A DNA stretch of 64,000 nucleotides from Atopomonas hussainii. GTDB taxonomy: Bacteria > Pseudomonadota > Gammaproteobacteria > Pseudomonadales > Pseudomonadaceae. Shown in pieces: positions 17,273 to 27,040 of this stretch. Location: positions 1 to 64,000 of the forward strand of contig NZ_FOAS01000008.1 in NCBI RefSeq assembly GCF_900109735.1. Direction: 5' to 3'. The notes under the pieces are model-generated. The model saw only the letters and a list, made by a program, of their open reading frames with translations, did no database searches and was not told where the DNA came from. Numbering within the stretch: position 1 is the stretch's first letter; every line of letters starts with the position of its first letter. A program made the translations under genes and the position numbers.

Positions 17273-18040
17273 ATGGACTACGCCGAACAAATCCTCACTG
17301 TCGCCGCCGCGCTCAAGAGGGCAGAGCGCATTCTGCTGATTACCGGCGCGGGGTTATCGGCGGACTCTGGCTTGCCCACCTATCGCGGCTTAGGTGGCCT
17401 TTATAACGGTTTAACCGACGAGGGCTTGCCGATTGAGCAGGCATTAAGCGGCCCCATGCTGCGCGCACGGCCTGAGTTGTGTTGGAAGTACCTTGCACAG
17501 TTGGGCAGTGCGGTGATCAATGCCGCACCTAATGCCGGCCACGCGTCCATAGCTCGTTTACAACAGCTAAAGCCCGAGGCTTGGGTGCTCACGCAGAATA
17601 TCGATGGCTATCACTTAGCCGCCGGCAGCCCCGCTGAGCGGGTGATCGAAATTCACGGTCAGCTAGCGCCTTTGTATTGCCAGTCTTGCGGGCAAGAAAG
17701 CGCCGAGCTTGCCGAGCATTTGGCGCGTCCGTTACCACCGACCTGCGCTGCGTGTGGCGGCATCTTGCGCCCGCCGGTGGTGTTGTTTGAAGAAATGCTC
17801 CCCGAAGCGGCGATTGATCAGCTCTACGCGCAAGTGCGTAAAGGCTTTGATCTGGTGTTGTTGATTGGCACCACGGCAAGCTTTCCCTACATCATCGAGC
17901 CAGCGCTGCGCTGTCAGCAGGCGGGCGGCATGCTGGTCGAAATTAATCCGGCCGATAGCGGCTTGGCCAAGCGTGCCGATGTGCATTTAAAAGTAGGCGC
18001 TAGTCACGCTCTGCAAGATTTAATGACAACTTTCTTATGA
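17273..18040 (+). CDS. Sir2-family NAD-dependent protein deacylase
   Basis: A sirtuin of 255 residues that removes acyl groups from lysines using NAD+. The NAD-binding motif ITGAGLSADSGLPTYRG, TQNIDGYH, catalytic His128 (EIHGQ) and four zinc cysteines at about 136, 139, 158 and 161 are all visible. Cytoplasmic. It is 8 bp downstream of the glycosylase gene, so probably in the same transcript as ttcA. It could be called CobB-like, but the bacterial sirtuin class was not resolved. Confidence 0.92.
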   Translation: MDYAEQILTVAAALKRAERILLITGAGLSADSGLPTYRGLGGLYNGLTDEGLPIEQALSGPMLRARPELCWKYLAQLGSAVINAAPNAGHASIARLQQLKPEAWVLTQNIDGYHLAAGSPAERVIEIHGQLAPLYCQSCGQESAELAEHLARPLPPTCAACGGILRPPVVLFEEMLPEAAIDQLYAQVRKGFDLVLLIGTTASFPYIIEPALRCQQAGGMLVEINPADSGLAKRADVHLKVGASHALQDLMTTFL

Positions 18041-18112
18041 CTTGTTGATTAAGTCACTTGTCTTAAACGGTCGTTTTTTGCACAGTGGCGTTTTTTCGGG
18101 GGAGAGAGCGCC

Positions 18113-18703
18113 ATGAACGTGACGCGTTGCTCGTGGGCTGCGGCTTTTTTGACAGTGTTCTTGACCGGTTGTGTGCAACAACCGGTACAGCAAGCCGTCG
18201 TGGTACCGGCAAAGGTGCTCGCTCCTGAACCTGAGCCGGTCACGGTTGAGGTGGAAATCAGCCCGCAAGAAGAGGCGCTGTCACAAGCGCTCGATCAACT
18301 GGGTGCCCGTTATCGCTACGGCGGCACCAGCCCTGAAGGTGGTTTTGATTGCAGTGGCTTAGTGCATTACGCCTACCAAAACACCTTGTCGGTGGATTTG
18401 CCGCGCTCCTCTAAAGCCATGAGCCGCATGGATTTGCCCGAGGTTAAACGTGACGACTTGCAGCCGGGCGATCTGGTGTTCTTTCGCATTGGTGGGCAAA
18501 TCAGCCATGTGGGTATGTACAAGGGCGACGGCGAGTTTTTGCACGCTAACCGCAGTGGCGGCAAGGTACGCATCGACAACCTCAGTGACAGTTACTGGCG
18601 TAAACATTACGCCTTGGCTAAGCGGGTTGAAGTAGAGCTGAGTGACGAAGAAGTGGCTGCGCTTATTCAGGCGCAGTCTGCGGATAACGCTGCAACTCCT
18701 TGA
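18113..18703 (+). CDS. NlpC/P60 lipoprotein (murein endopeptidase), first of two
   Basis: A lipoprotein of 196 residues. Signal and lipobox LTGC have Cys20 as the lipidation site, followed by a proline/valine-rich linker and an NlpC/P60 domain with the likely catalytic residues Cys80 (FDCSG), His132 (SHVGMY) and His144 (FLHAN). Such enzymes cut the peptide stems of peptidoglycan. A paralogue follows on the same strand after 56 bp. Similar tandem pairs occur in Pseudomonas. Confidence 0.9.
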   Translation: MNVTRCSWAAAFLTVFLTGCVQQPVQQAVVVPAKVLAPEPEPVTVEVEISPQEEALSQALDQLGARYRYGGTSPEGGFDCSGLVHYAYQNTLSVDLPRSSKAMSRMDLPEVKRDDLQPGDLVFFRIGGQISHVGMYKGDGEFLHANRSGGKVRIDNLSDSYWRKHYALAKRVEVELSDEEVAALIQAQSADNAATP

Positions 18704-18759
18704 ATTATCTCGTTTCAGCGGCCAAGCTAAGGGCATTGCTTAACGCCTAGGAGCGTTGT

Positions 18760-19257
18760 ATGCCTGTTTTCGCCCGCTGGCTTACTCTGTTATTGACTAC
18801 CGCATTGTTGGCGGCTTGTTCATCCACACCGCCTGCGCCGCCAGTAACGCATACCCCTGTGCCCAGCCCGCCCGCTGCCAGTGGCGCACAAGACGTGCTG
18901 TTTAATGCCATGGCGCAAGTGGGCACGCCGTATCGTTATGGCGGCTCGTCGCCGCAGACCGGTTTTGATTGCAGTGGACTGATTCAGTACGTCTATCGCG
19001 GCACGGCCGATGTGCATTTGCCGCGCACCAGTCTTGAAATGAGCCGCATTAATAAACCCTCGGTGAGCCGTCAGGCGCTGGCTGCGGGGGATTTGGTGTT
19101 TTTCAATATCAGTGGTCGTATTAGCCATGCCGGCATTTATGTCGGTGAAGGGCGCTTTGTGCATGCGCCGAGCTCCGGCGGTTTTGTGCGCTTAGACCGC
19201 TTAAGCGACCGCTATTGGAGTAAGCACTACGCCGGTGCCAAGCGCGTGATCGAATAA
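18760..19257 (+). CDS. NlpC/P60 lipoprotein (murein endopeptidase), second of two
   Basis: A lipoprotein of 165 residues, a paralogue of the upstream gene. It has lipobox LAAC with Cys20, a short proline-rich linker, and an NlpC/P60 domain with Cys71 (FDCSG), His123 (SHAGIY) and His135 (FVHAP). It lacks the C-terminal 20-residue extension of its neighbour. It is followed by a strong terminator, which closes the pair. Confidence 0.9.
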   Translation: MPVFARWLTLLLTTALLAACSSTPPAPPVTHTPVPSPPAASGAQDVLFNAMAQVGTPYRYGGSSPQTGFDCSGLIQYVYRGTADVHLPRTSLEMSRINKPSVSRQALAAGDLVFFNISGRISHAGIYVGEGRFVHAPSSGGFVRLDRLSDRYWSKHYAGAKRVIE

Positions 19258-19278
19258 AACACCGTTATGCCGAACACT

Positions 19279-19315
19279 AAAAAGCCCGTCGATGCGCGTT
19301 CATCGGCGGGCTTTT
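19279..19315. terminator. Terminator between NlpC/P60 and nitrobindin-like genes
   Basis: A long stem AAAGCCCG(T)CGATG with CATCG(G)CGGGCTTT, T-rich on the right and A-rich on the left. It lies between convergent genes and probably works in both directions. Confidence 0.85.
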
Positions 19316-19327
19316 TGTTGTGCCCGA

Positions 19328-19891
19328 TTACTCGGCGGCTTGGCGGGTCAGGGTGCTGACGTCGGTGTGTTCAAACGTGCGGCCGTAAATCTCTAGCACG
19401 GTTTTTTGCTGATAGCGCAGCACGTCGCCTTCTAAGGTGAAGGTGCGCTCAAACGACACAGTGCGGGCTTTCTCTTGCAGAAACGGCGATTGCGCCACCG
19501 GCCATTCGGCGTTGCCGGCGGTCACGCTAAGCACCAGTGCGCCGTTTTCTTCTTTCACGCTGCCGCCGGCCGTTAGGGCTAGGCCGCGCGGGATGGCGAA
19601 GCTGTTCATCAGCAGTTGATTGTCATCTTCCCAAATCCAGTAGCCGCTTTCGTCGTGGAAGATTTTGTCGTTGCTTTTGCGGCTCACCAGCTGGCGGTAT
19701 TGCAGGGCGACCAGCTCTTGTTCTTCGGCGTTATCCACATCGTCGGCGGCGCTGAAGGTGAGAATTTCATAGAAGGGGCTGCGTTCTTCGCCGTCCGGCT
19801 CGGGGGCGCGATCCACACCCTTGTCGCCGACCCAAGTGCCGATCAGTCCAGTGAGGGGGCCGAAGTCGATGGCGTCGAGTTGTTCTGTCAT
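19328..19891 (-). CDS. Nitrobindin-like / FABP-fold haem-binding beta-barrel protein
   Basis: A soluble protein of 187 residues. The N-terminal motif LTGLIGTWVGDKGVD resembles the GxWxGxG entry of the THAP4/nitrobindin-type barrel, and the C-terminal YGRTFEHTDVSTLTR contains a candidate haem-ligating histidine. Family members bind ferric haem and react with NO or peroxynitrite, but not all bind haem. It is the last gene of a leftward pair with the dGTPase-like gene (44-bp gap). Confidence 0.75.
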   Translation of the reverse strand: MTEQLDAIDFGPLTGLIGTWVGDKGVDRAPEPDGEERSPFYEILTFSAADDVDNAEEQELVALQYRQLVSRKSNDKIFHDESGYWIWEDDNQLLMNSFAIPRGLALTAGGSVKEENGALVLSVTAGNAEWPVAQSPFLQEKARTVSFERTFTLEGDVLRYQQKTVLEIYGRTFEHTDVSTLTRQAAE

Positions 19892-19935
19892 AGGTCTCTC
19901 ACGGTATTAACAAAAGTATTAAGAGGTAGTCTTTT

Positions 19936-21264
19936 TTAGTGTGTGGCATGGCCGACGAGGCCCTGTGCCATGTGCGCGGCATAGCTGTCGGTCATGCCGG
20001 CGATAAAATCGATCACCCGCAATAGCGCGCTGTACGGAGCAGCGCCGGGTTCAGGGGCATTATTACCCATTAAGTCTAAGGTGCGGCGCTGGCGAAAGGT
20101 CAGTTCTTCACTGCGTGACTGGGCCAGCGCCGCGCCGGTAAAGGCTTCGAGCAGAATCTCTAGGGTGCGGTAGGCGCCGATCTCGTGCAGGGTTTTGCGC
20201 TTGTCTTGGAAGATTTTTTGCCGCGCCAGCTCTTTGGCTTTGAGCACGCAGCGCTTGGCGGCCGGTTGCATGTGCTCGACCAAGTCGCCGAGCAGTTCGC
20301 CGTTAAGCAGCACCGCTTGTTGCTCGACAAAGGCCGTGGCTGCCGCGTTGGTTAGGTGCTCGATGGCTTTGCCGCGCAAAATCGCCAGTTTGCGGCGGAT
20401 GGAATCGTGTTCGCCCAGTTGGCGATAGGTTTGCGGCAGGTCGTCACCGACTAAATCCAGCAGCAGGGCTTCTACCTCAGGGTAGGCGAGTAGCTCCATC
20501 TCGAGGCCGTCTTCGAGGTCGATCAGGCCGTAGCAGATGTCATCGGCGGCTTCCATCAAATACACCAATGGATGCCGCGCCCAGCGATTGGGCTCGACTT
20601 CCGGCAACGCTAAGCGCTCGGCCACTTGGCGCAGTAGCGGTAGCTCCGACTGATAGCAGCCGAATTTGTGCTTTTTATAGCCTTGGGTGTCGGCGTGCTC
20701 GGCCGTCCACGGGTATTTCAGGTAGGTGCCTAAGGTGGCGTAGGTCAGACGCATGCCACCGTCGAAACGGTGGTATTCCAGCTGAGTGAGCACGCGAAAG
20801 CCCTGCGCATTGCCTTCAAAGTGCAGCAGGTCATTGCGCTCGGCGTCGCTCAGGCAGTCCAGCAGGCCTTGCTCGGCAGCTTGCTGAAACCAGTGGCGAA
20901 TGGCGTCTTCACCGGAGTGGCCGTACGGCGGGTTGCCGATGTCGTGAGCCAAGCAAGCCGATTGCACGATGACGCCCAAATCAGCAGGGCTGCACCACTC
21001 GGGCATATCGGCGCGAAGAATTTCCCCCACGCGCATGCCCAGCGAGCGGCCCACGCAGCCGACTTCCAAGCTATGGGTTAAGCGGGTGTGGATATGGTCG
21101 TTACTGGCCACCGGGTGCACTTGGGTTTTGCGCCCTAAGCGGCGGAAGGCACCGGAGAAGATCACTCGATCGTGATCTTTGTGAAACGGCGTGCGGCCTA
21201 GCTCATCCGAGCTTTGCGTGGTTTTACCGAGGCGTTCGCGGCAGAGCAGGGTAGTCCAGTCCAA
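19936..21264 (-). CDS. Deoxyguanosinetriphosphate triphosphohydrolase-like protein (HD domain)
   Basis: An HD-superfamily nucleotide triphosphohydrolase of 442 residues, expected to cleave dNTPs to nucleoside and triphosphate. Metal-binding residues are visible in [10 protein letters not shown] and [16 protein letters not shown], and the N-terminal [17 protein letters not shown] matches the family. It is the length of the short dGTPase-like class in Pseudomonas, not the longer E. coli Dgt. The ATG at 21264 opens a 374-bp gap shared with amtB. Confidence 0.88.
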   Translation of the reverse strand: MDWTTLLCRERLGKTTQSSDELGRTPFHKDHDRVIFSGAFRRLGRKTQVHPVASNDHIHTRLTHSLEVGCVGRSLGMRVGEILRADMPEWCSPADLGVIVQSACLAHDIGNPPYGHSGEDAIRHWFQQAAEQGLLDCLSDAERNDLLHFEGNAQGFRVLTQLEYHRFDGGMRLTYATLGTYLKYPWTAEHADTQGYKKHKFGCYQSELPLLRQVAERLALPEVEPNRWARHPLVYLMEAADDICYGLIDLEDGLEMELLAYPEVEALLLDLVGDDLPQTYRQLGEHDSIRRKLAILRGKAIEHLTNAAATAFVEQQAVLLNGELLGDLVEHMQPAAKRCVLKAKELARQKIFQDKRKTLHEIGAYRTLEILLEAFTGAALAQSRSEELTFRQRRTLDLMGNNAPEPGAAPYSALLRVIDFIAGMTDSYAAHMAQGLVGHATH

Positions 21265-21638
21265 GAGACCTCCGAGTCAGTGGATAAACCTAGCTTAGCG
21301 TTTTGCGCAGAAGGGGTGAACGTCTTGTGTTGCTGGATTTTGCGCGATTGTGGTGCGCTTCTTGGTGGGTTGGCGTGCTTTGTGCTTATTCGTGGTGCTG
21401 CTTGGCTGGTGCTCTGCGCTGAAATGGTGCTCGATAGCTGCTAAGCAACACATAAGAAACCAAAAATCTCTTGATTAATCAGGCTTTGCGGGGATGCTGC
21501 GCAGCAAACGCCGTGCACTGGAATGGAATCGTTTACCTCTGCCAGAGGTCGTGCATAAGCTGCCTGTGTGCCAATTTGGTGCGCCAAGGCAGCTCAATGA
21601 CTTGTTCTGGTGCGCAAAGCCATTGCGGGGAAAACTGA
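21265..21638. other. 374-bp divergent intergenic region upstream of amtB
   Basis: No convincing gene is seen; short open frames here lack ribosome sites and family resemblance, and glnK, often found before amtB, is absent. The region holds two sequences with sigma-54-type GG-N10-GC spacing and several TGGTGC-like half sites reminiscent of NtrC sites, but no clear full NtrC palindrome. GCGGGG just before ATG 21639 can serve as the amtB ribosome site. Confidence 0.5.
21370..21386 (+). promoter_or_regulatory. Possible sigma-54 (-24/-12) promoter for amtB
   Basis: TTGGCGTGCTTTGTGCT has GG and GC dinucleotides exactly 10 bases apart and keeps TTGGC at -24; the -12 element TGTGCT is imperfect. A second site with the same spacing starts at 21403 (TTGGCTGGTGCTCTGC). 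Chance matches of GG-N10-GC are common in GC-rich DNA, so this is weak. It is supported mainly by the known RpoN/NtrC control of ammonium transporter genes. Confidence 0.3.
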
Positions 21639-22847
21639 ATGGAAAATCTGCACAGTGCCGTGGAAACCCTGATTCACGGCTCCAACACGCTGTTTATTTT
21701 GATGGGCGCGATCATGGTCTTGGCCATGCACGCGGGCTTCGCTTTTCTGGAAGTGGGCACGGTGCGGCTGAAGAACCAGGTCAACGCGCTGTCGAAGATC
21801 TTAAGTGACTTCGCTGTTTCAACGCTGGCGTACTTCTTTATTGGGTATTGGGTAGCTTACGGCGTGACCTTTATGGCCCCGGCCAGCGAGCTAACCGGCG
21901 AAAACGGTTATGCGCTGGTGAAGTTCTTCTTCCTGCTGACCTTTGCTGCGGCGATTCCGGCGATTATCTCCGGCGGTATCGCCGAGCGTGCGCGCTTCGT
22001 GCCGCAGCTGGTGGCGACTGCGCTGGTGGTGGCGTTTGTTTATCCCTTCTTCGAAGGCATGATCTGGAACGGTAACTACGGCTTCCAAGGCTGGTTAGAA
22101 GCGCAGTTCGGCGCCACCTTCCACGATTTTGCTGGCTCTGTAGTGGTGCACGCAGTAGGCGGCTGGTTGGCGCTGGGCGCGGTGATCATGCTCGGTCAGC
22201 GTAACGGTCGTTACCGTGATGGTCGGGTGATTGCCTTTGCCCCGTCGAACATTCCGTTCTTGGCGTTGGGTTCGTGGATTCTGATCGTCGGCTGGTTCGG
22301 CTTTAACGTGATGAGCGCACAAACCGTTGAGGCCATCAGTGGCTTGGTGGCGGTGAACTCGCTGATGGCCATGGTCGGCGGCACGATTGCCGCGCTGGCA
22401 GTGGGTCGTAATGACCCGGGCTTCCTGCACAACGGCCCGTTGGCCGGCTTGGTGGCAGTGTGTGCTGGTTCTGACTTGATGCACCCTGTTGGTGCGTTGG
22501 CTACTGGCGCGGTTGCTGGTGCCTTGTTCGTGTTTACCTTCACCCTGACCCAGAACCGCTGGAAGATCGACGACGTGCTGGGTGTTTGGCCGCTGCATGG
22601 CCTGTGTGGTGTGTGGGGCGGCATTGCCTGCGGCATCTTCGGTCAAGAAGCGCTGGGTGGCTTGGGCGGCGTGAGCTTGGCTAGCCAGCTGGTCGGTAGC
22701 TTGGCCGGTGTGGCGATTGCTTTGGTCGGTGGTTTGATTGTCTATGGCGGCTTGAAAGCCGTGGTGGGCATCCGCTTGGATAAAGAGCAAGAGTTCAACG
22801 GGGCTGACTTGTCGATTCACAAAATCGGTGCCGTTAACGAGGATTAA
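21639..22847 (+). CDS. amtB: Ammonium transporter AmtB
   Basis: A channel-like ammonium transporter of 402 residues with about 11 membrane helices. The paired pore histidines are visible in FAGSVVVHAVGGW and PLHGLCGVWGG, and RNDPGF and the C-terminal tail match the family. There is no long cleavable signal peptide. Unlike the common glnK-amtB arrangement, no PII gene is adjacent; the gene stands alone with its own terminator. ATG 21639 follows GCGGGG. Confidence 0.92.
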   Translation: MENLHSAVETLIHGSNTLFILMGAIMVLAMHAGFAFLEVGTVRLKNQVNALSKILSDFAVSTLAYFFIGYWVAYGVTFMAPASELTGENGYALVKFFFLLTFAAAIPAIISGGIAERARFVPQLVATALVVAFVYPFFEGMIWNGNYGFQGWLEAQFGATFHDFAGSVVVHAVGGWLALGAVIMLGQRNGRYRDGRVIAFAPSNIPFLALGSWILIVGWFGFNVMSAQTVEAISGLVAVNSLMAMVGGTIAALAVGRNDPGFLHNGPLAGLVAVCAGSDLMHPVGALATGAVAGALFVFTFTLTQNRWKIDDVLGVWPLHGLCGVWGGIACGIFGQEALGGLGGVSLASQLVGSLAGVAIALVGGLIVYGGLKAVVGIRLDKEQEFNGADLSIHKIGAVNED

Positions 22848-22871
22848 TTCAACGCCTCCCTGAGCACCCAT

Positions 22872-22905
22872 AAAAAAGCCCGCATCAAACGATGCGGGCT
22901 TTTTG
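22872..22905. terminator. Bidirectional terminator between amtB and napC
   Basis: AAAAAGCCCGCATC pairs perfectly with GATGCGGGCTTTTT around an AAAC loop. The A-rich left side lets it serve the leftward nap operon as well as amtB. Confidence 0.9.
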
Positions 22906-22928
22906 CTGCGTGGCTGAATGGTGGGGGC

Positions 22929-23516
22929 TTACCAGCCCTTAACCCCGCTCATGTCTGGCAGCTCGTGGGCGATGCCCTTGTGGCAGTCGATACAGGTGGC
23001 TTCGCCGCTGGCCAAGGCAGTGGAGTGCTGCTCCATGGCGCGTTTGCTTTGGCGGGTGAAGTCCATGTAATCGAAGTTGTGACAGTTACGGCACTCCAGC
23101 GAGTCGTTGGCTTTTAAACGTGCCCATTCGTGCTCGGCCAGCTCGCGACGTTTCTCCAGAAACTTCTCGCGGGTGCTGATGGTGCCGAAGATCTTGCCCC
23201 AGACTTCTTTCGAGGCCTGCATTTTGCGGGCGATCTTGTCGGTCCAGTTGTGTGGCACGTGGCAGTCTGGGCAAGTGGCGCGCACGCCAGAGCGGTTGCT
23301 GTAGTGGATGGTGGTTTTCATCTCTTCAAAGACGTTGTCACGCATCTCGTGGCACGAGGTACAGAACTGCTCAGTGTTGGTCACTTCGAGGGCGGTGTTG
23401 AAGCCACCCCAGAAGATGATCCCGGCGATAAACCCGCCGAGGGTTAAAAACCCAAGGCTGTAGTGCACGCTGGGGCGGCGCAGAATCTGCCAATAGCTTT
23501 TCAGTAGTTCCCACAT
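22929..23516 (-). CDS. napC: Tetrahaem cytochrome c NapC
   Basis: A NapC/NirT-family membrane-anchored cytochrome of 195 residues that passes electrons from quinol to periplasmic NapAB. One N-terminal membrane helix (about 18-40) precedes four CXXCH haem sites at residues 52-56, 82-86, 142-146 and 175-179. It is the last gene of napEDABC, 11 bp after napB. No napF, napG or napH follows; the next gene is amtB beyond a terminator. Confidence 0.95.
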   Translation of the reverse strand: MWELLKSYWQILRRPSVHYSLGFLTLGGFIAGIIFWGGFNTALEVTNTEQFCTSCHEMRDNVFEEMKTTIHYSNRSGVRATCPDCHVPHNWTDKIARKMQASKEVWGKIFGTISTREKFLEKRRELAEHEWARLKANDSLECRNCHNFDYMDFTRQSKRAMEQHSTALASGEATCIDCHKGIAHELPDMSGVKGW

Positions 23517-23527
23517 GGTACGGCTCC

Positions 23528-23995
23528 TTACGGCTGGCTGGCGCCGCCCTCAAGCACCTGATCAATGTTCTTGAAGGTGTTGGGGATGGCAGCAGGCGTC
23601 TCGTGCTGGGGCACATGGCACTGTTCGCAGAAGTAGCGGCGTGGCGACACAGTGGCCAGCGGTTGCCCGTCACGGTCCATGTAGTGGGTAATGCTGATCA
23701 TCGGTGCCTGCGACTTAGCTGCAGTCGAGCGGCTGTGGCAGCTCAGGCACTTGTTGCTGTTGGTGTCGACCCGATAGCCGTCGATCTTGTGTGGAATGGT
23801 CGGCGGTTGCTCGGGGTAGTTACGCTCGCGCTTTAAGTCTTTGTTTTCCACCTTGGGCATTTCTTCTGCTTGCAGCTCTTGGGCGATGGTGCCGCCTAGG
23901 CGGCGGCCATCAGGAGCTGGCGCGTCGAGGCTTTCAGCCACGGCGCCCCAAGACAGCAAGCCCATGCAGGCGGCAATGAGTAGGTGCTTTTTCAT
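23528..23995 (-). CDS. napB: Dihaem cytochrome c NapB, periplasmic nitrate reductase small subunit
   Basis: A protein of 155 residues with a Sec signal peptide (about 1-20, AVA). Two CXXCH motifs (CLSCH 83-87, CEQCH 123-127) bind the two haems that relay electrons from NapC to NapA. Upstream histidines such as those in IPHKIDGY and SITHYMD are candidate distal ligands. It starts 11 bp after napA. Confidence 0.95.
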   Translation of the reverse strand: MKKHLLIAACMGLLSWGAVAESLDAPAPDGRRLGGTIAQELQAEEMPKVENKDLKRERNYPEQPPTIPHKIDGYRVDTNSNKCLSCHSRSTAAKSQAPMISITHYMDRDGQPLATVSPRRYFCEQCHVPQHETPAAIPNTFKNIDQVLEGGASQP

Positions 23996-24006
23996 CGTGG
24001 GCCTCC

Positions 24007-26502
24007 TCAGACGATGGCTTCAATCTTGACCGCGCACTTCTTGAAGTCGGTCTGTTTGGAGATAGGGTCAGTGGCGTCCAGCGTCAGCTTGTTAACCAAA
24101 CGCTTGGCGTCGAAGAACGGCACGAAGATCAAGCCCTGCGGCACCTTGTTACGGCCACGGGTTTCAACACGGCCACGCATTTCGCCACGACGGGTGGTGA
24201 GCATGACTTCGCTGCCACGACGCACATTGAGCTTCTTCGCGTCATCGGGGTGCATGTACACCAAGGCTTGCGGCACGGCTTTGTGCAGCTCGTCCACGCG
24301 GTCGGTCATCGAGCCGGTGTGCCAGTGCTCGATCACGCGGCCAGTACACAGCCAGAACGGGAAGTCGGCATCGGGTGCTTCTGGCGGCGCCTCGTAGGGA
24401 AGGGCGAAGATCAGTGCCTTGCCATCGGGCTTGCCGTAGAACTCAAAGCCTTTGCCGGGCTTCACGTACGGGTCATGCCCTTCGGCGTAGCGCCATTTGG
24501 TTTCTTTGCCATCCACTACCGGCCAACGCAGGCCACGAGAGTTGTGGTAGGTGTCGAAGTCCGCTAAGTCGTGGGCATGGCCGCGACCGAACTCGGCGTA
24601 CTCTTCGAACAGGCCTTTTTGCAGGTAGAAGCCAAAGGCATCGGCTTCGTCGTTGGCGTAGCCTTCGGCGATGTCTTCTTTGCCAAAGGCATTCACCTTG
24701 CCGTTGGCGAACAGTACGTCGAACAGGGTCTTGCCTTTGAAGTCAGGGTTCTTGTCCAAAAGCTCAGCCGGCCACACTTCGTCGGTGGTAAAGCGCTTGG
24801 AGAATTCCACCAGCTGCCAAAGATCGCTCTTGGCATCGCCCGGGGCTTTAACCAACTGATGCCAGAACTGGGTGCGGCGTTCGGCGTTGCCGTAGGCACC
24901 TTCTTTTTCTACCCACATGGCGCTGGGCAGAATCAGGTCGGCGGCTTGGGCGGAGACAGTCGGGTAGACGTCCGACACCACTACAAAGGCCTCTGGGTTG
25001 CGCCAGCCGGGCAGAATTTCTTCCATCACGTTGGGGCCGGCCTGCATGTTGTTGGTGACTTGCGTCCAGTAGAACTTGATCTCGCCGTCTTTCAGCTTGC
25101 GGCTTTGCAGCACGGCGTGGAAGCCGAGTTGATCCTGAATGGCACCGGCCGGCAGCTTCCAGATTTTTTCTGCTTTGGCGCGGTGCTCGGGGTTGGCGAT
25201 CAGCATGTCGGCCGGCAGGCGATGGGCAAAGGTGCCCACTTCGCGAGCGGTGCCGCAGGCAGACGGCTGGCCAGTCAGCGAGAAGGGGCTGTTGCCCGGC
25301 TGGCTGATTTTGCCGGTCAGCAGGTGAATGTTGTAAATCAGGTTGTTCACCCACACACCACGGGTGTGTTGGTTGGCGCCCATGGTCCACAGCGACATGA
25401 CGCGAATATTCGGGTCGGCATACAGCTTGGCCAGCTTCTCTAGGCGCTCAGCCGGTACACCGGACTCTTTCGCCGCGCGGGCCAAGGTGTAGGGCTTCAC
25501 AAACTCGGCGAACTGCTCCAGCGAGTAGGGTTCCCAAGTGTTGGCTTTTTCGGCGTTTTTCGCCCGTGCTTCCAGCGGATTGGTGGGGCGCAGGCCGTAA
25601 CCGATGTCTTCCGCGCCTTTGACAAAGTTGGTGTGCTTGGCGACAAAGTCTTTGTCGATGGCGTCGTTTTCAATCAGGTAATTGGCGATGTAGTTGAGGA
25701 TCACCAAGTCGGTGTGCGGGGTGAACACCATCGGGATGTCGGCCAGCTCAAAGCTGCGGTGCTCGTAGGTAGAGAGCACAGCCACTTGAGTGTCCGGCGC
25801 CGACAGACGACGGTCGGTGATGCGCGTCCACAGTACCGGGTGCATCTCGGCCATGTTCGAGCCCCACAGCACAAAGGCGTTGGCGTGCTCGAAGTCGTCA
25901 TAGCAGCCCATGGGCTCGTCCATGCCGAAGGTGCGCATAAAGCCCATCACCGCGGATGCCATGCAGTGGCGCGCGTTGGGGTCGATGTTGTTGGAGCGCA
26001 AGCCAGCTTTATACAGCTTGCTCGCTGCGTAGCCTTCCCACACGGTCCACTGGCCGGAACCGAACATGCCCACGCTGTTGGGACCGTGGTTTTTCAGGGC
26101 GGCTTTGACCTTCTCGGCCATGATGTCGAAGGCTTGGTCCCAGCTGACTTCGGCAAATTCGCCGTTCTTATCGAACTTACCGTCTTTCATGCGCAGCAGC
26201 GGCTTAGTCAGGCGGTCTTTGCCGTACATGATCTTCGACAGGAAGTAGCCCTTCACGCAGTTAAGGCCGCGGTTCACTTCGGCCTTAATGTCACCGTGGG
26301 TCGCAACCACTTGGTTGTCTTTGGTGGCGACCATCACGCTGCAACCGGTGCCACAGAAACGACACGGCGCCTTGTTCCACTCCATTTGCGTTTGATCACT
26401 GCTGGTGATCAGGTTGCTGGCCTCAACCAGTGGGATTCCGGCAACGGCAGCCGCAACGGCGCCGGCCTGAGCTTTGGCAAAATCTCGGCGTGTCAGTTTC
26501 AT
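24007..26502 (-). CDS. napA: Periplasmic nitrate reductase catalytic subunit NapA
   Basis: A molybdopterin (bis-MGD) nitrate reductase of 831 residues. The twin-arginine signal TRRDFAKAQ directs folded export. The 4Fe-4S site is CRFCGTGC (Cys47, 50, 54) with Cys82, and Cys180 in [12 protein letters not shown] is the expected Mo ligand. ATG 26502 overlaps the napD stop as ATGA, which fixes the start and explains coupled translation with the NapD chaperone. A TTG nine bases upstream is not preferred. Confidence 0.96.
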   Translation of the reverse strand: MKLTRRDFAKAQAGAVAAAVAGIPLVEASNLITSSDQTQMEWNKAPCRFCGTGCSVMVATKDNQVVATHGDIKAEVNRGLNCVKGYFLSKIMYGKDRLTKPLLRMKDGKFDKNGEFAEVSWDQAFDIMAEKVKAALKNHGPNSVGMFGSGQWTVWEGYAASKLYKAGLRSNNIDPNARHCMASAVMGFMRTFGMDEPMGCYDDFEHANAFVLWGSNMAEMHPVLWTRITDRRLSAPDTQVAVLSTYEHRSFELADIPMVFTPHTDLVILNYIANYLIENDAIDKDFVAKHTNFVKGAEDIGYGLRPTNPLEARAKNAEKANTWEPYSLEQFAEFVKPYTLARAAKESGVPAERLEKLAKLYADPNIRVMSLWTMGANQHTRGVWVNNLIYNIHLLTGKISQPGNSPFSLTGQPSACGTAREVGTFAHRLPADMLIANPEHRAKAEKIWKLPAGAIQDQLGFHAVLQSRKLKDGEIKFYWTQVTNNMQAGPNVMEEILPGWRNPEAFVVVSDVYPTVSAQAADLILPSAMWVEKEGAYGNAERRTQFWHQLVKAPGDAKSDLWQLVEFSKRFTTDEVWPAELLDKNPDFKGKTLFDVLFANGKVNAFGKEDIAEGYANDEADAFGFYLQKGLFEEYAEFGRGHAHDLADFDTYHNSRGLRWPVVDGKETKWRYAEGHDPYVKPGKGFEFYGKPDGKALIFALPYEAPPEAPDADFPFWLCTGRVIEHWHTGSMTDRVDELHKAVPQALVYMHPDDAKKLNVRRGSEVMLTTRRGEMRGRVETRGRNKVPQGLIFVPFFDAKRLVNKLTLDATDPISKQTDFKKCAVKIEAIV

Positions 26503-26768
26503 GGTGTGCAACCTTCTGTTTCTTCGACAGGGGCTATTTCGTGATAGATCAGCGCCGCGCTGAGCACGCTGGGCTGGGCGTTGAGGGCGTCTAGGTAGTC
26601 AGCAATGCGTTTCTCGTGGTCGCTTTCGCAGACCAACACCAATTTGCCTTGCGGGCTTTGGCTGTGAACTTCGACGTGGGGCAGGGTCAAGGCAAAGGCC
26701 TTAACCGCTTCCAGCGCGCTAGGCTGGCTGTGGACCAGTAGGCTGGCGATATGCACGGTATGGGGCAT
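26499..26768 (-). CDS. napD: NapA signal-peptide chaperone NapD
   Basis: A small cytoplasmic protein of 89 residues with a ferredoxin-like fold. It binds the NapA twin-arginine signal and holds back export until cofactor insertion. The N-terminus [19 protein letters not shown] and the overall length match NapD. It overlaps napA by four bases and follows napE by 45 bp. Confidence 0.9.
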   Translation of the reverse strand: MPHTVHIASLLVHSQPSALEAVKAFALTLPHVEVHSQSPQGKLVLVCESDHEKRIADYLDALNAQPSVLSAALIYHEIAPVEETEGCTP

Positions 26769-26813
26769 GGAGCTTCTCCGGCTCTCTATTATTGATAGTG
26801 GTTTGCTGGGCGG

Positions 26814-26972
26814 TTAGGCACCGGGTGGGCCGGTGAGGATCTGCATAATCCAGATCAGAAAGCCGTAGCCGCCAACCAGTGCGACCGACAGCAAAGGAAA
26901 GAAGCAAACAATCAAAAACAGAAACAGCCGGGTTTCTTTTTGTTTGTTGGCAGCGGTATCACCTGCAGGCAT
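26814..26972 (-). CDS. napE: NapE, small membrane protein of the nap operon
   Basis: A 52-residue gene, easily missed because of its size: MPAGDTAANKQKETRLFLF, then a hydrophobic helix through FPLLSVALVGGYGFLIW, ending TGPPGA. The KETRLFLFL start, the LLSVALVGGYGF helix and the GPPG tail are those of NapE proteins. NapE has one membrane span and no firmly known role. GGAGAACC lies just before the ATG. It is the first gene of the operon, directly downstream of an FNR-type box. Confidence 0.9.
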   Translation of the reverse strand: MPAGDTAANKQKETRLFLFLIVCFFPLLSVALVGGYGFLIWIMQILTGPPGA

Positions 26973-26987
26973 GGTGGTTCTCCGTTG

Positions 26988-27001
26988 TTGATTCCAATCA
27001 A
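26988..27001. promoter_or_regulatory. Perfect FNR/ANR-type box in the nap-kinase intergenic region
   Basis: TTGATTCCAATCAA is an exact match to the TTGAT-N4-ATCAA consensus. It lies only 16 bp before the napE ATG. If transcription starts about 41 bp below the second box (27041-27054), this site would sit just downstream of the start and would more likely repress nap than activate it. It could also act on the divergent kinase gene from about -95. Confidence 0.85.
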
Positions 27002-27040
27002 GCCTAGGCCATCAATGTAGACCTTAGAAAAAAAGGGGTT

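Noticed and set aside
21570-21595. CCAATTTGGTGCGCCAA as an NtrC or palindromic operator before amtB
   Set aside because: The half sites do not match the NtrC consensus (GCACC-N5-GGTGC) well on both sides.
22095-22871. 258-codon open frame antisense to amtB
   Set aside because: Shadow of amtB codon structure; rich in Q, T, H and N with no domain.
25633-26544. Long open frame (about 300 codons) on the plus strand opposite napA; also 24571-25443
   Set aside because: Antisense to a fully supported napA. Codon bias in GC-rich genes leaves the opposite strand open; there is no ribosome site and no recognisable family.
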